Assembly (NCBI GenBank): GCA_946811695.1
Contig: OX328124.1
Span: forward strand, 27,795,448 to 27,859,447
Direction of reading: 5' to 3'
DNA length: 64,000 bases
From: Gonocerus acuteangulatus
Taxonomy: Eukaryota; Arthropoda; Insecta; Hemiptera; Coreidae
A model generated the notes under the pieces. That model saw nothing but the letters and a program-made list of their open reading frames with translations, made no database searches and was not told the DNA's origin. Position numbers and translations under genes: made by a program. Of the stretch, positions 23,661 to 33,854 are shown piece after piece. Position 1 is the stretch's first letter; every line of letters begins with the position of its first letter.

Positions 23661-24668
23661 GCATGAATACTCACTGTCATTTGGACCAAAAAAAATTGAT
23701 AATATGAGGCCGGAATAAAATGAACCTCCTGATGGACTTTTGATTTTACTAGAAAAAAAAGTTCTCAGCTTAAGAGCATTTTCAATAATAAGTGTCCGGA
23801 TATTTTACTATTATGTGACTGATTCTTAAATCCTAAATATTCACGAGTTATATTTTAGTATTACAAATTCCTTGTTGTTTCTTATAATTTTTTTTATGAT
23901 TAAAAAAGAAATTGGAGCAATTTTGTTCCTTTCAAAACATGAGTTATTATTGTTTTTCCATGAACCCAGGAATTGTAACACGAGAGGTTATTGCCCATTT
24001 CTTATCAGCACATGTGTTTCAAATTATGTGTGTACGATAAATAAATATTTTGATAAAGTACCTCGATAATATAAACTTCCTATTCCGAAAAAAAGTAATA
24101 ATAAATTAGAGAAATGGGCAGTTTAAAATATATCAATTCATCATTTTTTTTTTCTCAACTTATCTTATAACCCAATTTTGTTAAATGATTAAAAAAAATG
24201 ACTTGGTGTGATTATATTCTGGCACGTGCGGTTTCTTGATAACATAAATTTTTAGAACTTATTTTATTTTATTTTTTTTATTAGAAATAGATCCAAAATT
24301 TGAACTATTCTATTTCTCAGCGAGAAATATTTATAATTGGTTGATAAAAAAATTCCTATTCGCAACTAAGTCATCTTAGCGCGCTTCCATATCGGTCTTA
24401 TATCCCTAGTTTAAGTTCTTATTATAGGCATTTAGATAGCTTGGTATAGATACAGTTAATATGTTATTTACATATATATTTGACGAAAAATGTAAATATC
24501 AACCTTAAAGACAAGCGAGATTTTAGGCGCCACATTGAAGAGGAAATTGACTTTATGCAAATCTAAGCAAAAATTCGTCACTCCGCCTCCTCAACTTTCA
24601 CCTCTATAGGTAACAAACAGTAATACAAACATGTTACTTCGTTGCATATCCTGTTTTTACTGAAGTAT
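23661..24668. other. No gene seen
   Basis: AT-rich sequence. The phrase gtcatcttagcgcgcttcc at 24370-24388 resembles a family-T terminus, with no body attached. Confidence 0.35.
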
Positions 24669-24927
24669 ATATCGTCGATACAAATGCAAAGTATCGAATG
24701 TGAAAAAAAGCAGTTTGCATTTTCAATCTATACTGAGTGCTGTTGGACTGATGTACGGCAAACTCACAAATCTAAGTTCACTCAGTGAAAGGGTAAAGTA
24801 ACCTCTGCCAAAAGGTCGAATCTGCCGACTATTTGACTGTTGAAAAGCAAAGTAATGAATAAAAGTATTTTCACTCTTGAAAGTGGTGATTTTCACATTC
24901 GATACTTTGCATTTGTATCGACGATAT
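24669..24927. mobile_element. Inverted-repeat element with 38-bp arms
   Basis: atatcgtcgatacaaatgc, then aaagtatcgaatgtgaaaa (24669-24706), matches in inverse 24890-24927 without mismatch by eye. The 180-bp interior has no coding content. The superfamily is unclear, as I found no clean target duplication (tat occurs on both sides). Confidence 0.7.
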
Positions 24928-25508
24928 CTATATTTTGATATATACTTATATATAAATACATTGTAACCCCTGTTATTTCTGCGATCTAGGAGGTCTGAAA
25001 CATTTTGTAGTCTGTACTTTCCGATAGCTGTCTACGTCCTAAGCAAGTTTGCTTTCTATCTACATCTTTTTATTATTTTGTTCTTTCATTATAAATTGGT
25101 TTATGTATTTTTTGGAGTGGCATCTTGTTTACATTGCTCAGTCTATTTTATTAATTTTTAATTTAGAGGAAGGGCGGTGTAAATTTATTTATTCGGACGA
25201 GTAACCATGATTATTTCGCCCCAGAATTTATTGTGCCTGTTTGAGTAGTTCTTTTATATTGTACATGGGGTTCTTATTCTAGATTATCACATAAGTAAAA
25301 TTTGTTCAATAACTTTCAAGTGCTTTGTTCTGCAATTCTGACCGATTTTTATATAAATTATGAGGTGGAACTATCTTTTTGTCTTATCTGGTAATTTGAA
25401 AAAAAGAGGGACTATGTTTTACCTTTATGTATGTACTCGCTGACTCGGGAAACGTTGTTTTGCACTATACATTATTTTTTTTGTTTTAAATTGTATCGCT
25501 GGGTATCA

Positions 25509-25761
25509 CATGTATGTTTGGAGCGGCTTCTTTCTCCAGCGGTGTCGCTCCTCTCTCCATCGCAATATTTCGTCGGGTTCATCTCCGACTTCTTCAGGCT
25601 GCTATGTGTCGGTGGTTATCAAGGGAATGCCATCCATTCCCTTGATAACCACCGAGGACGATACATAGCAGCCTGAAGAAGTCGGAGATGAACCCGACGA
25701 AATATTGCGATGGAGAGAGGAGTGACACCGCTGGAGAAAGAAGCCGTTCCAAACATACATA
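25509..25761. mobile_element. Near-perfect 253-bp palindrome: inverted Penelope-type termini
   Basis: Arms 25511-25629 and 25635-25759 pair almost perfectly around the 5-base loop ccatc. The main difference is a few bases near ggtggttatc (tgtgtc versus gaggacgatac). Each arm carries the CTGAAGA, GTCGG/CCGAC hairpin, GAAAT motif (25567-25598 minus, 25673-25704 plus). Penelope-like elements often have inverted or tandem terminal repeats, so this may be two termini head to head. That assignment is inference. Confidence 0.6.
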
Positions 25762-26680
25762 TACATTATTTGTACTAAATATTTTGGTAGTCAAATAATA
25801 ATCCCGTACCTTTCGCGGGATCTCGTTGTTTAATATTTATGCAATATCGGTCTTGTCCCATCCAGAACATTAGCGGATATTAGACAGGGTCGTATGAATG
25901 GTGTGAATCAGCATTGGTTTCAAGATTATTATTTCTTCTTCGAATCACGATTTCTTGCATAGCTGTACGGTCCCCAACCATGATTCCAGCAACGTCATCA
26001 GCAACAGGTGCATTGAATGTACTCTCCAGATGGTTCTTTATCAGGATTGATGACAATATGTCACTTTGTAATTTGTGCATTGGTGATTTAAAGGTAAAAA
26101 TGCAGTTTCCAGCCCTCCAAACCGATTTCTTTCAAACTTTGCACAATAACGTATTTTGATGCACTAAACACGAATACGATAAAAAAAAAACGTCGGATTT
26201 AACTAGGAAAGAAGTTATTAAGCACTTAAGTTCACTGTTGGGCAGGTTATGAGAGCTAATGTAAACAACTAAATTTGTCAACATACGCATGCGCGGGTAT
26301 GGAAAAGTTCGTAATAAGGAAGCTTAATTGAAATTTACCATAAATTATCGAAATTCATCAGCAGTTATTTATTTACAATCATTTTTTTAAATAATTAAAC
26401 ACTCTTCACATTTCTTGTTTCGTTCATGAAAAGTATTATATATCAGAAATCCCTTAATAATTTGCTAATGCCTTTATAATTATCGTTCTAATTCGCGCCT
26501 ATCGAACTTCAATTGTCAACAAGTCAATTGTCAAACAAATATTTTGATGCTAAACAGAAGAACATTTAGATGGATATTTGGCCGAATTTCTCTTCAAACG
26601 CGCTCATAAATATGAAGAGCGTTTAAAGGCATTTTTCAGTGCGATTGGGGATTTGTATCCACCGAACATCCAGTCTCAAG

Positions 26681-26716
26681 AAGAAGAAGAAGAAGAAGAA
26701 GAAGAAGAAGAAGAAA
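26681..26716. repeat. (GAA)n microsatellite
   Basis: About 12 consecutive gaa units inside FB2. Confidence 0.9.
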
Positions 26717-26769
26717 AAAGCTAAAAGAGATGTCTTGGAGGATTAGAGGAATGTCTAGGAAGACTTTAA

Positions 26770-26957
26770 GGGCATACGTGCTATGCGTTTCCGCTCGCTC
26801 CGCTACGCTCCGCTCGCTCAAGAAAATAACAAAACCCCAGTCAATCCAACTCGCTAAAATTAATAGAATTCTATTAATTTTAGCGAGTTGGATTGACTGG
26901 GGTTTTGTTATTTTCTTGAGCGAGCGGAGCGAGCGGAAACGCATAGCACGTATGCCC
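26770..26957. mobile_element. 188-bp palindromic TTAA-flanked MITE
   Basis: The whole element is a palindrome centred on gaattc (26866-26871). The only length difference between arms is about 10 extra bases (cgctacgctc type) in the left arm's gagcgagcgg tract. The ends gggcatacgtgc and gcacgtatgccc abut TTAA on both sides (26766-26769 and 26958-26961), as in piggyBac-type targets. Half copies occur at 15361-15470, 27147-27240, 31912-31996 and 35728-35795. Confidence 0.8.
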
Positions 26958-27146
26958 TTAAGCGACAGGTGACGACGGGTGAGGATGCCCTTAAAATTAA
27001 CAATATCTTTGAATAAATGGTTTCTGAACATTTCAAATGAGAGTTCTCTGTTTCCCAATGTTACATATCTGCGCATGCGCGTGTTTACAAATACGCTGAT
27101 GCCTAGTTTTATAACCTTCCTAACTTTAGTGCTTAATATTATAGTC

Positions 27147-27240
27147 TATTAATTTTAGCGAGTTGGATTGACTAGGGTTTTGTTATCTTTTTGAGCGAGC
27201 GGAGCGTAGCGGAGCGAGCGGAAACGCACAGCACGTATGC
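27147..27240 (+). mobile_element. Right half of the TTAA palindromic element
   Basis: Starts at the centre (ctattaattttagcgagttgg) and runs to cacgtatgcc followed by TTAA. The tail phrase tatgccttaaagtc is repeated once at 27256-27269. Confidence 0.75.
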
Positions 27241-27836
27241 CTTAAAGTCGTAATTTATGCCTTAAAGTCATCACAAATTTAGTTGTTTACATTAGCTCTC
27301 ATAACCTGCACAACAGTGAACTTAAGTGCTTAATAACTTCTTTCCTAGTTAAATCCGACGTTTTTTTTTTATCGTATTCGTATTTAGTGCATCAAAATAC
27401 GTTATTGTGCAAAGTTTGAAAGAAATCGGTTTGGAGGGCTGGAAACTGCATTTTTACCGATTTAAATAATCTCAACTATGAATGTCTGGCAAACCGTAAA
27501 TTGATGTAAATTGAGCACCAACGAGCATCCACGCGATTGGCGAATGCGTTCCATAAACTGAATTTGTAAACATTGATGTGGTTCGTTTGGCATTGGCAGC
27601 AATGATCCCACTTTGGGATAAACTTGGCTTTTGATTTTGTGTGTTGAGTTCAATTGTTGACCATTTGCAGCACTATATTTTACTATTTCCGTTGCTCCGA
27701 ACGATGTTATTTGGAAACATGAAATGAATGTTTTAATTAACTTTAGAAACAGGTTTGAATCTGGAGCCATATTTCTCATTGCGAAAAGATCATATGTTGA
27801 ATAAAACTAAATTTTATAATTACAATTACAACTGGA

Positions 27837-27960
27837 GGTCCGGTGGCCGTGAGTGTCAAGGCGTGAGCACTTAACACTCCGTGCCAAAAGTCGTGGGTTC
27901 GATTCTCACTATGGGGCGGTGGCTTTTCTTTAGAAAAAAGAGGGTTAATATCACCACACT
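27837..27960 (+). mobile_element. tRNA-derived SINE, 5' part
   Basis: Head ggtggccgtgagtgtcaagg, then cgtgagcacttaacactccgtgcc, box B gtgggttcgattctcac, gggcggtggcttttcttt. It breaks off after aaaaaagagggttaatatcacc. The head matches the copy at 41743 closely. Confidence 0.8.
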
Positions 27961-29754
27961 GTACTAATGCGACCGCATTTTACGTTATGTTATTTTCAAT
28001 TTTGGCTGAATCGTTATAAGAATACAATGACCAGTAAAAAGAATTTACTGCCAACATTGTGTAACTCAATAAATTAAAAAAATATCCACCCAGGAAGGAG
28101 ACTGGATATAATTGACTTAAGTAAATAAAGATACAGCCCGAACAGTCTCCAGCTTGGCATGTCCATCAAAATACATTGCCACTTAAGCGGAGGTATTTTC
28201 TGCTTGTACTTTCTCTAATCGCTTCTGCTCCCGGGGATGAGGTCCAAAAATCCAAGTAGCTACTCCCAGATCGGGGATATTAAACATAGTCAGACAATGT
28301 GTGTAATTCTTGACAAGGTCCACCCCGTCGGACCGGTTTGGGCAACTCAAAGGCCGCGCGCAGCTAAACTTGTCCGAACAAATGAAACAAGAGAATAAAG
28401 CTGCATTCCAATGCATCCGTCCTAAGAGCGGACTCCAAGAGACTCTTTATCAGCCATCTTGCATAGGCCTTCAAAATACTTATCAATATAATGAGAATAA
28501 TATTTAAGTTTGAAAGCAGTAAAGAAATAAGTATGCATATCTCGATTGAATTAACAACATAATTGCAATACAGGCTTCTAAGAAAAATGTATACGTTAAT
28601 TATAAACGTTTTTGACACCGGCCAATGGTTCGGATACCATTCATTTATTCAGAATAACTTAAAAAAAACAAGATTATTCTTACAATACTGTGTAGAGAAA
28701 AAACAGTTTATCATTTTTATGCCGTCCATTCGCTATCAGGCTTTCATTATAATTAAGATCCCGAAAAGTAAGGTGTCTAAGGGACATTTTTGAAAAGAAT
28801 GAGTTAGATACAGGAATGGGTTGAGAACATCGTAATCTTGTGGGTGGTGAAGAGATCCAAGTGATTTTCTTCACATTTGCTGCCACATACCTTGTGATCT
28901 CTTGAGTATTGTCACTTTTGTAATAAAATGTCCAGAAGGAAATTAAGAGGTCTATATGCGGATTCTCCGATTCTTTTGCATGTTAATCGTAAAACTGATG
29001 ATGTACCTATAATGTATTATTGATAATAAACAGCTAAGGACCTGAGGATCGGATAGCATGATCGGAGCTGTAAAAATCTAGTTTTATCTATTACCACATA
29101 GGTTCAACTTTGACTCCATTTTCCTCAAAAACATTGATACCTCTTGACCTCTGAGGTCCTCAATTGAAATACTATTCATTTTTAATCTCACTAAATAAAA
29201 TGAATGTTCCGGCAGTACATTAAATAAAATCAACTCAATATTATCAATCCGTTTCATGAATTAAAACCACCAAATGCAACTTTAAACAAATTAATGTCTT
29301 CTTGTCCACGACAAAAGAAATTTTGTTATTATGGACGTAGCAATTTTTAAACTCAGACTTCTGAAATGTTGATATTACCTCCGATTAAGATTAATTTAAA
29401 GCTGGCTTTCAGTTAAAAAAAAAATAGTAAAACCTTAGTTATGAAGAATATTTTAAATTTGATAAGGGAAACTGACATATCCCCTACCACAAATCCTATT
29501 CAACCGTAGTTTATTACGCCGACCATTATTTGAACGTTTTACGATTGACTTTTCGTAATATGAATTTAATGTCATTTATATTTGAAAAATTGATTTTTGA
29601 AATCTTCAGAATATGAAGTTAAATATAAATGTTTCAAATTGAACGAGGTAGTTAGAAAATTGTTTACAGTATATCCGAGTTTAGAAAACCGTCTACTTTA
29701 TAAATTTAACTGTTTCTTCTTTAAGTGTTGCAGATTCAGTTAGTTTTCTTGAAT
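27961..29754. other. No gene established
   Basis: Includes a less AT-rich patch at 28183-28416 with frames on both strands (77 codons on minus) that I cannot assign. It might be an exon or part of an unknown repeat. At 29042-29073 a weak CTGAGGA...GGAGCTG hairpin resembles the Penelope motif. Confidence 0.3.
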
Positions 29755-30257
29755 TCTTCTAGAGTCATCGTCTTGCGAATTTCTTTCTTTTCCCATCCAT
29801 GTGTGATTTTCCTCTGCAGTCAATCACTTATGTTAGCTTCTTGTTGCACACATTAAGTTGTTAGAATATTTTGATAGTTGTAGTAAAACCTAGTTGCCTG
29901 TTTATTTATAAATTGGCCAGCGTCAGACCAGCAGAGTAAATATGGCGGCTATAGACCAACTGTTCTGAAGCCGTCTTCTTGCAAATATTCTTAACTTTTC
30001 ATTTCCTTGGTTGAATAACATCTCCAATAAGTCACTCGTGTCTTAGCTTCTTGTTTCATAAGGTCTGCTCTTAGAATCATCTCTTAGTATGCTTACAGAA
30101 CGGAGTGTCAAGAGAGAGCAATGAGCATTGCGAAAATGTCAAACAGGTGAAGTTGAAGGGTAGTACACAGAGCGGAGCAGAGAGCATAGCAAGGATTACA
30201 ACTCCGTCGGCATAGAAACGTTGTTCGCTATGCTCTTTGCGCTGTAAGTGGGGGAAC

Positions 30258-30512
30258 TTACATTGGTCCCGACCCGACCCGATCCGTTGGCCACCAATTC
30301 TCGGCCGTTCAAACTTGTTTGTTTCGAGGCCATTTTCGGACCGACGAAGGAAAATGGTGCCAAACCACATATTGTGTTTCAAAAAGGTCTACAGCCTCTA
30401 AATCTTAACCGACTTCATTTTTTATTTAAATGAAAGCTAATAAAATTTAGAACAGCTTTGCCCATTTACATTTTTGTTTTTTGTTTCCCTTGTTTATTAA
30501 ATTACGTGGAAA
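30258..30512 (+). repeat. Dispersed repeat, partner at 60642-60893
   Basis: Both copies share cgatccg, then ggccacc, ccgttcaaactt, gacgaag, aaaatgg then gccaaaccacat, tgtgttt, ctgcagcctct-like, and finally attaaattacgtgga. Spacing is conserved. It is unclassified with no clear termini. Confidence 0.7.
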
Positions 30513-30748
30513 GGAGGGGGGGGGGGAGAAATATGGGTCCAATGTAGGTTAGTTGTCATAATATTTTAAGCATCTACACACAGGCCGGCATCAGAAATCA
30601 GAAGAGCCTCTGGAGGCCATAGACCAACTCTTTTAAACTCGTCTTCTGGAAAAAACAGGAAAAAAAAATACTGTACAGCGTTAATGGACTAGATGCCAAT
30701 GCGCCATAAAACAAAGGTAAATTAAATAATACAGTCGAGCATTCGGAT

Positions 30749-30751
<3 letters not shown>

Positions 30752-30826
<75 letters not shown>
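30752..30826. repeat. (TA)n microsatellite
   Basis: A long alternating ta tract with one tg interruption. Confidence 0.95.
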
Positions 30827-30854
30827 ATAAAGTAGGGCAAAATTAATATATAAG

Positions 30855-31085
30855 AAACGTTATAATGATATTTTGCTATCTACAACAGATAATGGTGTAA
30901 GAGTTGCAGCTATAATAGCAGAACAAGTAACAACAATAAGAATTTACAATCTGGCAAGTATTTTTACAGCTGATCTCTATGGCTTACTTAGGAAGATATA
31001 TCTATTATAGATAGTAGGGACATAATACTTTACAGGGACTAACTTAGCACACTTGAAGCACTAACATACAGATACAATCATCGTC
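30855..31085 (+). repeat. Dispersed repeat, partner at 35936-36200
   Basis: ttataatgatattttg, acagataatggtgtaagag, tctggcaagtatttttacag, ctgatctctatggcttactt and catacagataca all recur in the same order in the partner. In the partner a (ta)n tract has expanded and an FB1 end abuts the left edge. Confidence 0.8.
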
Positions 31086-31564
31086 ATTTTCTTTTCCTTG
31101 GTGATTCTCTCCTCCATTTCTGTCTTAGCTTCTTGTTTTGAGCATTCTGTTGTTAGAATTGTCTATTCATTGTAAATGCTTGCCTCTTTTAGACCACACA
31201 AATGAGTACCCCAGAAGAGTCCACGTGGAGGCCATAGACAAACTCTACAAGTAAGATGGTGCCCGATCTAGGGCCAGAAGGGTATGGGATTGGCCCTAAC
31301 CCCCCTCCACCTGCACCAAAACCTGTTCTAGGTATAAATAGTTACCTCCCACAGCTTTACCCCACCACTGCACACTTCGGAACGGCTTCTTTCTTACTTT
31401 ATTTCATTGAATACTACCTGGTTTAACCGCCTAGTATAGGAACGACCATCTTATGAATAGGTAACCAGTCTGGTTGTCCATTCTTAATATGAAAACACTA
31501 CGCTACGCCACCGAGATGACACAATGATGTAACGGTACTACGTTATTTTAGTACGTTATTCCAG

Positions 31565-32227
31565 GGTCTTTTAGCGAAGACCACATCCAGTTACTTTTGA
31601 ATCAGCAGTAGTGATTTATAACAGTTACTCGTACTCGCTGATAAGCTTACAGGTTCTTTGCTGGTTATCTATTACTACTTTACTCGTTATCTACGGTTAT
31701 GATTCATATTAGATAGTGGCAAGCAATATTTATTTATAAAAAGGTTAATATGATCAAAATCAATTCTCTCAACTACGAAAAAAGTTATTAAGCATTAAAG
31801 TTAACTGTTTTGCAGGTTATGAAGATAACATAAACAATGATATTTGTAAACACACATATTTTATTCCTTTTCTCTCTCTCTCTTGTTGGTTATTTTACAT
31901 TTATTAAGCATTATGGGCATAAGTGCTATGCATTTCCGCTCGCTCAAGAAGATATCCAAACTCTAGTCAATCCAACTCGCTAAAATTAATAGAATTCCAT
32001 TCTAATTGTAAAAGACACATTTTATCTCACTAACATAAACAGAGCTTTTTCATAAACAAAAGCTAATTCGCTGTTGAAGGTTACTTTACTCCCAGCAAGA
32101 ACCAATACAATTGCTCATCGGAATCCTCCAGTAAGAAGGTAAAGGAGTTATGCGCATGCGCTGAATCACTGATACAATCACTACTGCTTCTTCAAAAGTA
32201 ACTGGATGTGGTCTTCGCAAAAAGACC
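31565..32227. mobile_element. Foldback element FB1, copy 2
   Basis: The left arm ggtcttttagcgaagaccac, then atccagttacttttgaa, pairs with ttcaaaagtaactggatg, tggtcttcgcaaaaagacc at the right end. The six bases attcca are shared by both flanks. It contains an FB2-like phrase (gttattaagcattaaagtt) at 31785 and half of the TTAA palindrome at 31912. Confidence 0.7.
31912..31996 (-). mobile_element. Left half of the TTAA palindromic element
   Basis: gggcataagtgctatgc, tttccgctcgctcaagaag, ctagtcaatccaactcgc, aattaatagaatt: the left arm up to the palindrome centre and no further. Confidence 0.7.
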
Positions 32228-32315
32228 TCAATTCCAAAAGGGTAAAGCTTTTGATTGAAGATTCTTCCTCGCTGTATTTACTCTTGGACTAGGACTAGGA
32301 TACCATTAGGGATAC

Positions 32316-32914
32316 TACGCACTGTCGACTAGTCGCCGGCGTCTGAGTCTCCCGGCGACTAAAACATGGGCAACTAGGGACAGGAGACCAAGCCGAGCGA
32401 CAGTATTCCAGGTATATTCGTACATTATGTACCTCGAAGAATTGGCAATTGTCGAGCTAATTATAGAGAGGAAGAAAAAGAAAAGAAAATCAAAAGAGTG
32501 TTTGACACATCCCACAAGAAAGGGGAGATTAAAAGGGATCTTCCAATATATTTCAAATATTCTTCTGGCAATCCTTCCCCTCCAAATAACGCAGCTATTT
32601 CTTCACACTCCTCTTTCTAAATTCTCGATTAGAATAAATAAATCCCAAATAGCTTTTCGGGATTGTATTTCCAATATAAATGTATCAGTATCGAAAGCCT
32701 GAGCCATTTTTGTGAGGGAGAGAGGACCGGTTGTCATGACAGTTGCTTGCAGAGTGAAGGCTTCCCTGTGAAGCAGTCCAGGCAGTCGCTTGTGAGTCGC
32801 CACTACACAACGAGTCGTCCGGGCGACTGGCGACCAAGTGCGTAGGCGCCCATGAAAACTAATGTATCTCAGAGTCGCCGGCAACCGAGTCTGGCGACTA
32901 GTTGACAATGCGTA
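32316..32914. mobile_element. Inverted-repeat element, about 600 bp, TA at both ends
   Basis: The left end tacgcactgtcgactagtcg and the inverse of the right end (tacgcattgtcaactagtcg) match over 20 bp with 2 mismatches. Further cggcgact/gtctgg blocks continue inward. TA is at both edges. The interior is not coding. The superfamily is undecided. Confidence 0.6.
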
Positions 32915-32995
32915 ATAGGCCTGCAGCTCCATAATGAAGACTACAAAAATGCTAAAATCAGAAAAGGTGGCAAAAATAGGGATATTAATAGGAGA

Positions 32996-33166
32996 TGCCA
33001 ACAGCCATAGCCACGTTGAATGCACCGGTTCCCGTAGATCACCGAAGTTAAGCAACGTCGGGCGTCGTCAGCACCTGAAGGGGTGACCGACCACGTGTTG
33101 TTGGCATTATAAAAGGGTGGCAACCTGTAGATAGCCCGGCGCTAATAGCCAAATAGTTGATGCGCC

Positions 33167-33245
<79 letters not shown>

Positions 33246-33253
33246 GGAAAAAA
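32996..33253 (+). mobile_element. 5S-rRNA-derived SINE, copy 1 (12-bp target duplication)
   Basis: The head at 32997-33105 is 5S-rRNA-like: gccaac at the start, ccggttcccgtagatcaccg, agttaagcaacgtcgggcg, and gttgttggc at the end. The body gggtggcaacctgtagatag, cccggcgctaatag follows, then a tail of about 75 A. Exact 12-bp duplications attaataggaga lie at 32984-32995 and 33254-33265. The clean duplication and long A tract suggest a recent insertion. The internal 5S promoter region (A box, IE, C box) is likely its polymerase III promoter, as in the SINE3 class. Confidence 0.9.
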
Positions 33254-33400
33254 ATTAATAGGAGAACAATTCTCTAACGACAATCAATAACAAAATTAAA
33301 TTCAAATTGACAAGAAAAGAGTATAATTCCATACGGATGAACTGATTACTAAGCTTTAGCCCGATCATTTAGATGGAAATTTTGAAGTATGTCTGGTAGG

Positions 33401-33846
33401 CAGTGTTGGGCATTATTCGAATAAATTATTTTTCGAATGATCATTCGAATAAATTTTTAGTGAATGATGAATAATTCACTGAATTATCTTATTCACACGG
33501 TACATCATGAATTATTCAAGAATTATTCGTTATTCATCATTCGTTATTCATCATTCATTATTCATCATTCGTTATTATTTATTTCTAATTGGTGTACTGA
33601 ATAATCCTACTCAAACACACATATATATACGTATTTCTGGCTGCCAACATTATAATAAATCTATCGTTATTCACTAAAACATGTTTATTCTGAATGATCA
33701 TTCGAATAATTTGTGAATAAAACATAAACTTCATTCACAGAATAACGAATAATGAATAAAAGTAATTATTCTTCATTCATGAATGAAATAATACATTTAT
33801 CCATTAATCATTATTCATCATTCTGAATAATTTTTGCCCAACACTG
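33401..33846. mobile_element. hAT-type MITE, 446 bp (exact 8-bp target duplication)
   Basis: Ends are cagtgttgggcattattc and gaataatttttgcccaacactg. The flanks ctggtagg at 33393-33400 and 33847-33854 are identical. CAGTGTTGGGCA-type ends with an 8-bp duplication are characteristic of hAT elements. The interior is built almost entirely from attcat/gaataa words and has no coding content. Confidence 0.9.
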
Positions 33847-33854
33847 CTGGTAGG

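Larger units (their letters stand above)
26093..27458. mobile_element. Foldback element FB2, copy 1 (1366 bp) inserted in the Helitron
   Basis: Ends are ggtaaaaatgcagtttccag and its inverse at 27439-27458. The arms extend to about 185 bp (26093-26280 and 27268-27458) with high identity. Exact 8-bp target duplications of gatttaaa lie at 26085-26092 and 27459-27466. It contains a (GAA)n tract, the TTAA palindrome at 26770-26957 and a half copy of it at 27147-27240. There is no transposase. The 8-bp duplication would suit hAT or P superfamilies, but the ends match neither clearly. Confidence 0.85.
25797..27790 (-). pseudogene. Helitron-like Rep/helicase N-terminal region, interrupted and decayed
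   Basis: On the minus strand, 27779-27467 encodes SCFQITSFGATEIV, ANGQQLNST, KVGSLLPMPNEPHQ and LQIQFM. The story resumes at 26084-25797 with NAPVADDVAGIMVG, IVIRRRNNNL, DSHHSYDPV, an in-frame TAA (a glutamine codon in relatives), YPLMFWMGQDRY and DPAKG. These blocks, in this order, are the conserved region N-terminal to the Rep domain in animal Helitron proteins, which drive rolling-circle transposition. The two pieces are separated by FB2 (26093-27458), inserted with an 8-bp duplication. The Rep HUH motif and helicase are absent, and the copy ends at about 25797 beside the palindrome. The gene is dead: it carries a stop, frameshifts near 27520 and an insertion. Family assignment is from memory of the motif blocks and I consider it strong. 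Confidence 0.75.
29755..31250 (+). repeat. Degenerate repeat cluster, about four partial units
   Basis: Shared phrases are (a) ttttcctt/ggt near a following tcttagcttcttgtt, (b) gttgttagaat, (c) ggccatagac/caactct, then cgtcttct. They recur in order near 29755-29975, 29976-30090, 30580-30650 and 31086-31250. Other repeats have been inserted between units. It looks like an old tandem repeat. Confidence 0.5.

Noticed and set aside
28183..28416. Host-gene exon
   Set aside because: Somewhat less AT-rich with frames on both strands, but there are no recognisable residues and no clear splice sites, so I list it only as unassigned.
32997..33105. Functional 5S rRNA genes (also at 47984-48092 and 37220-37331)
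   Set aside because: Each is followed by a SINE body and tail and flanked by a short target duplication, and each carries substitutions, so these are SINE heads and not rRNA genes.
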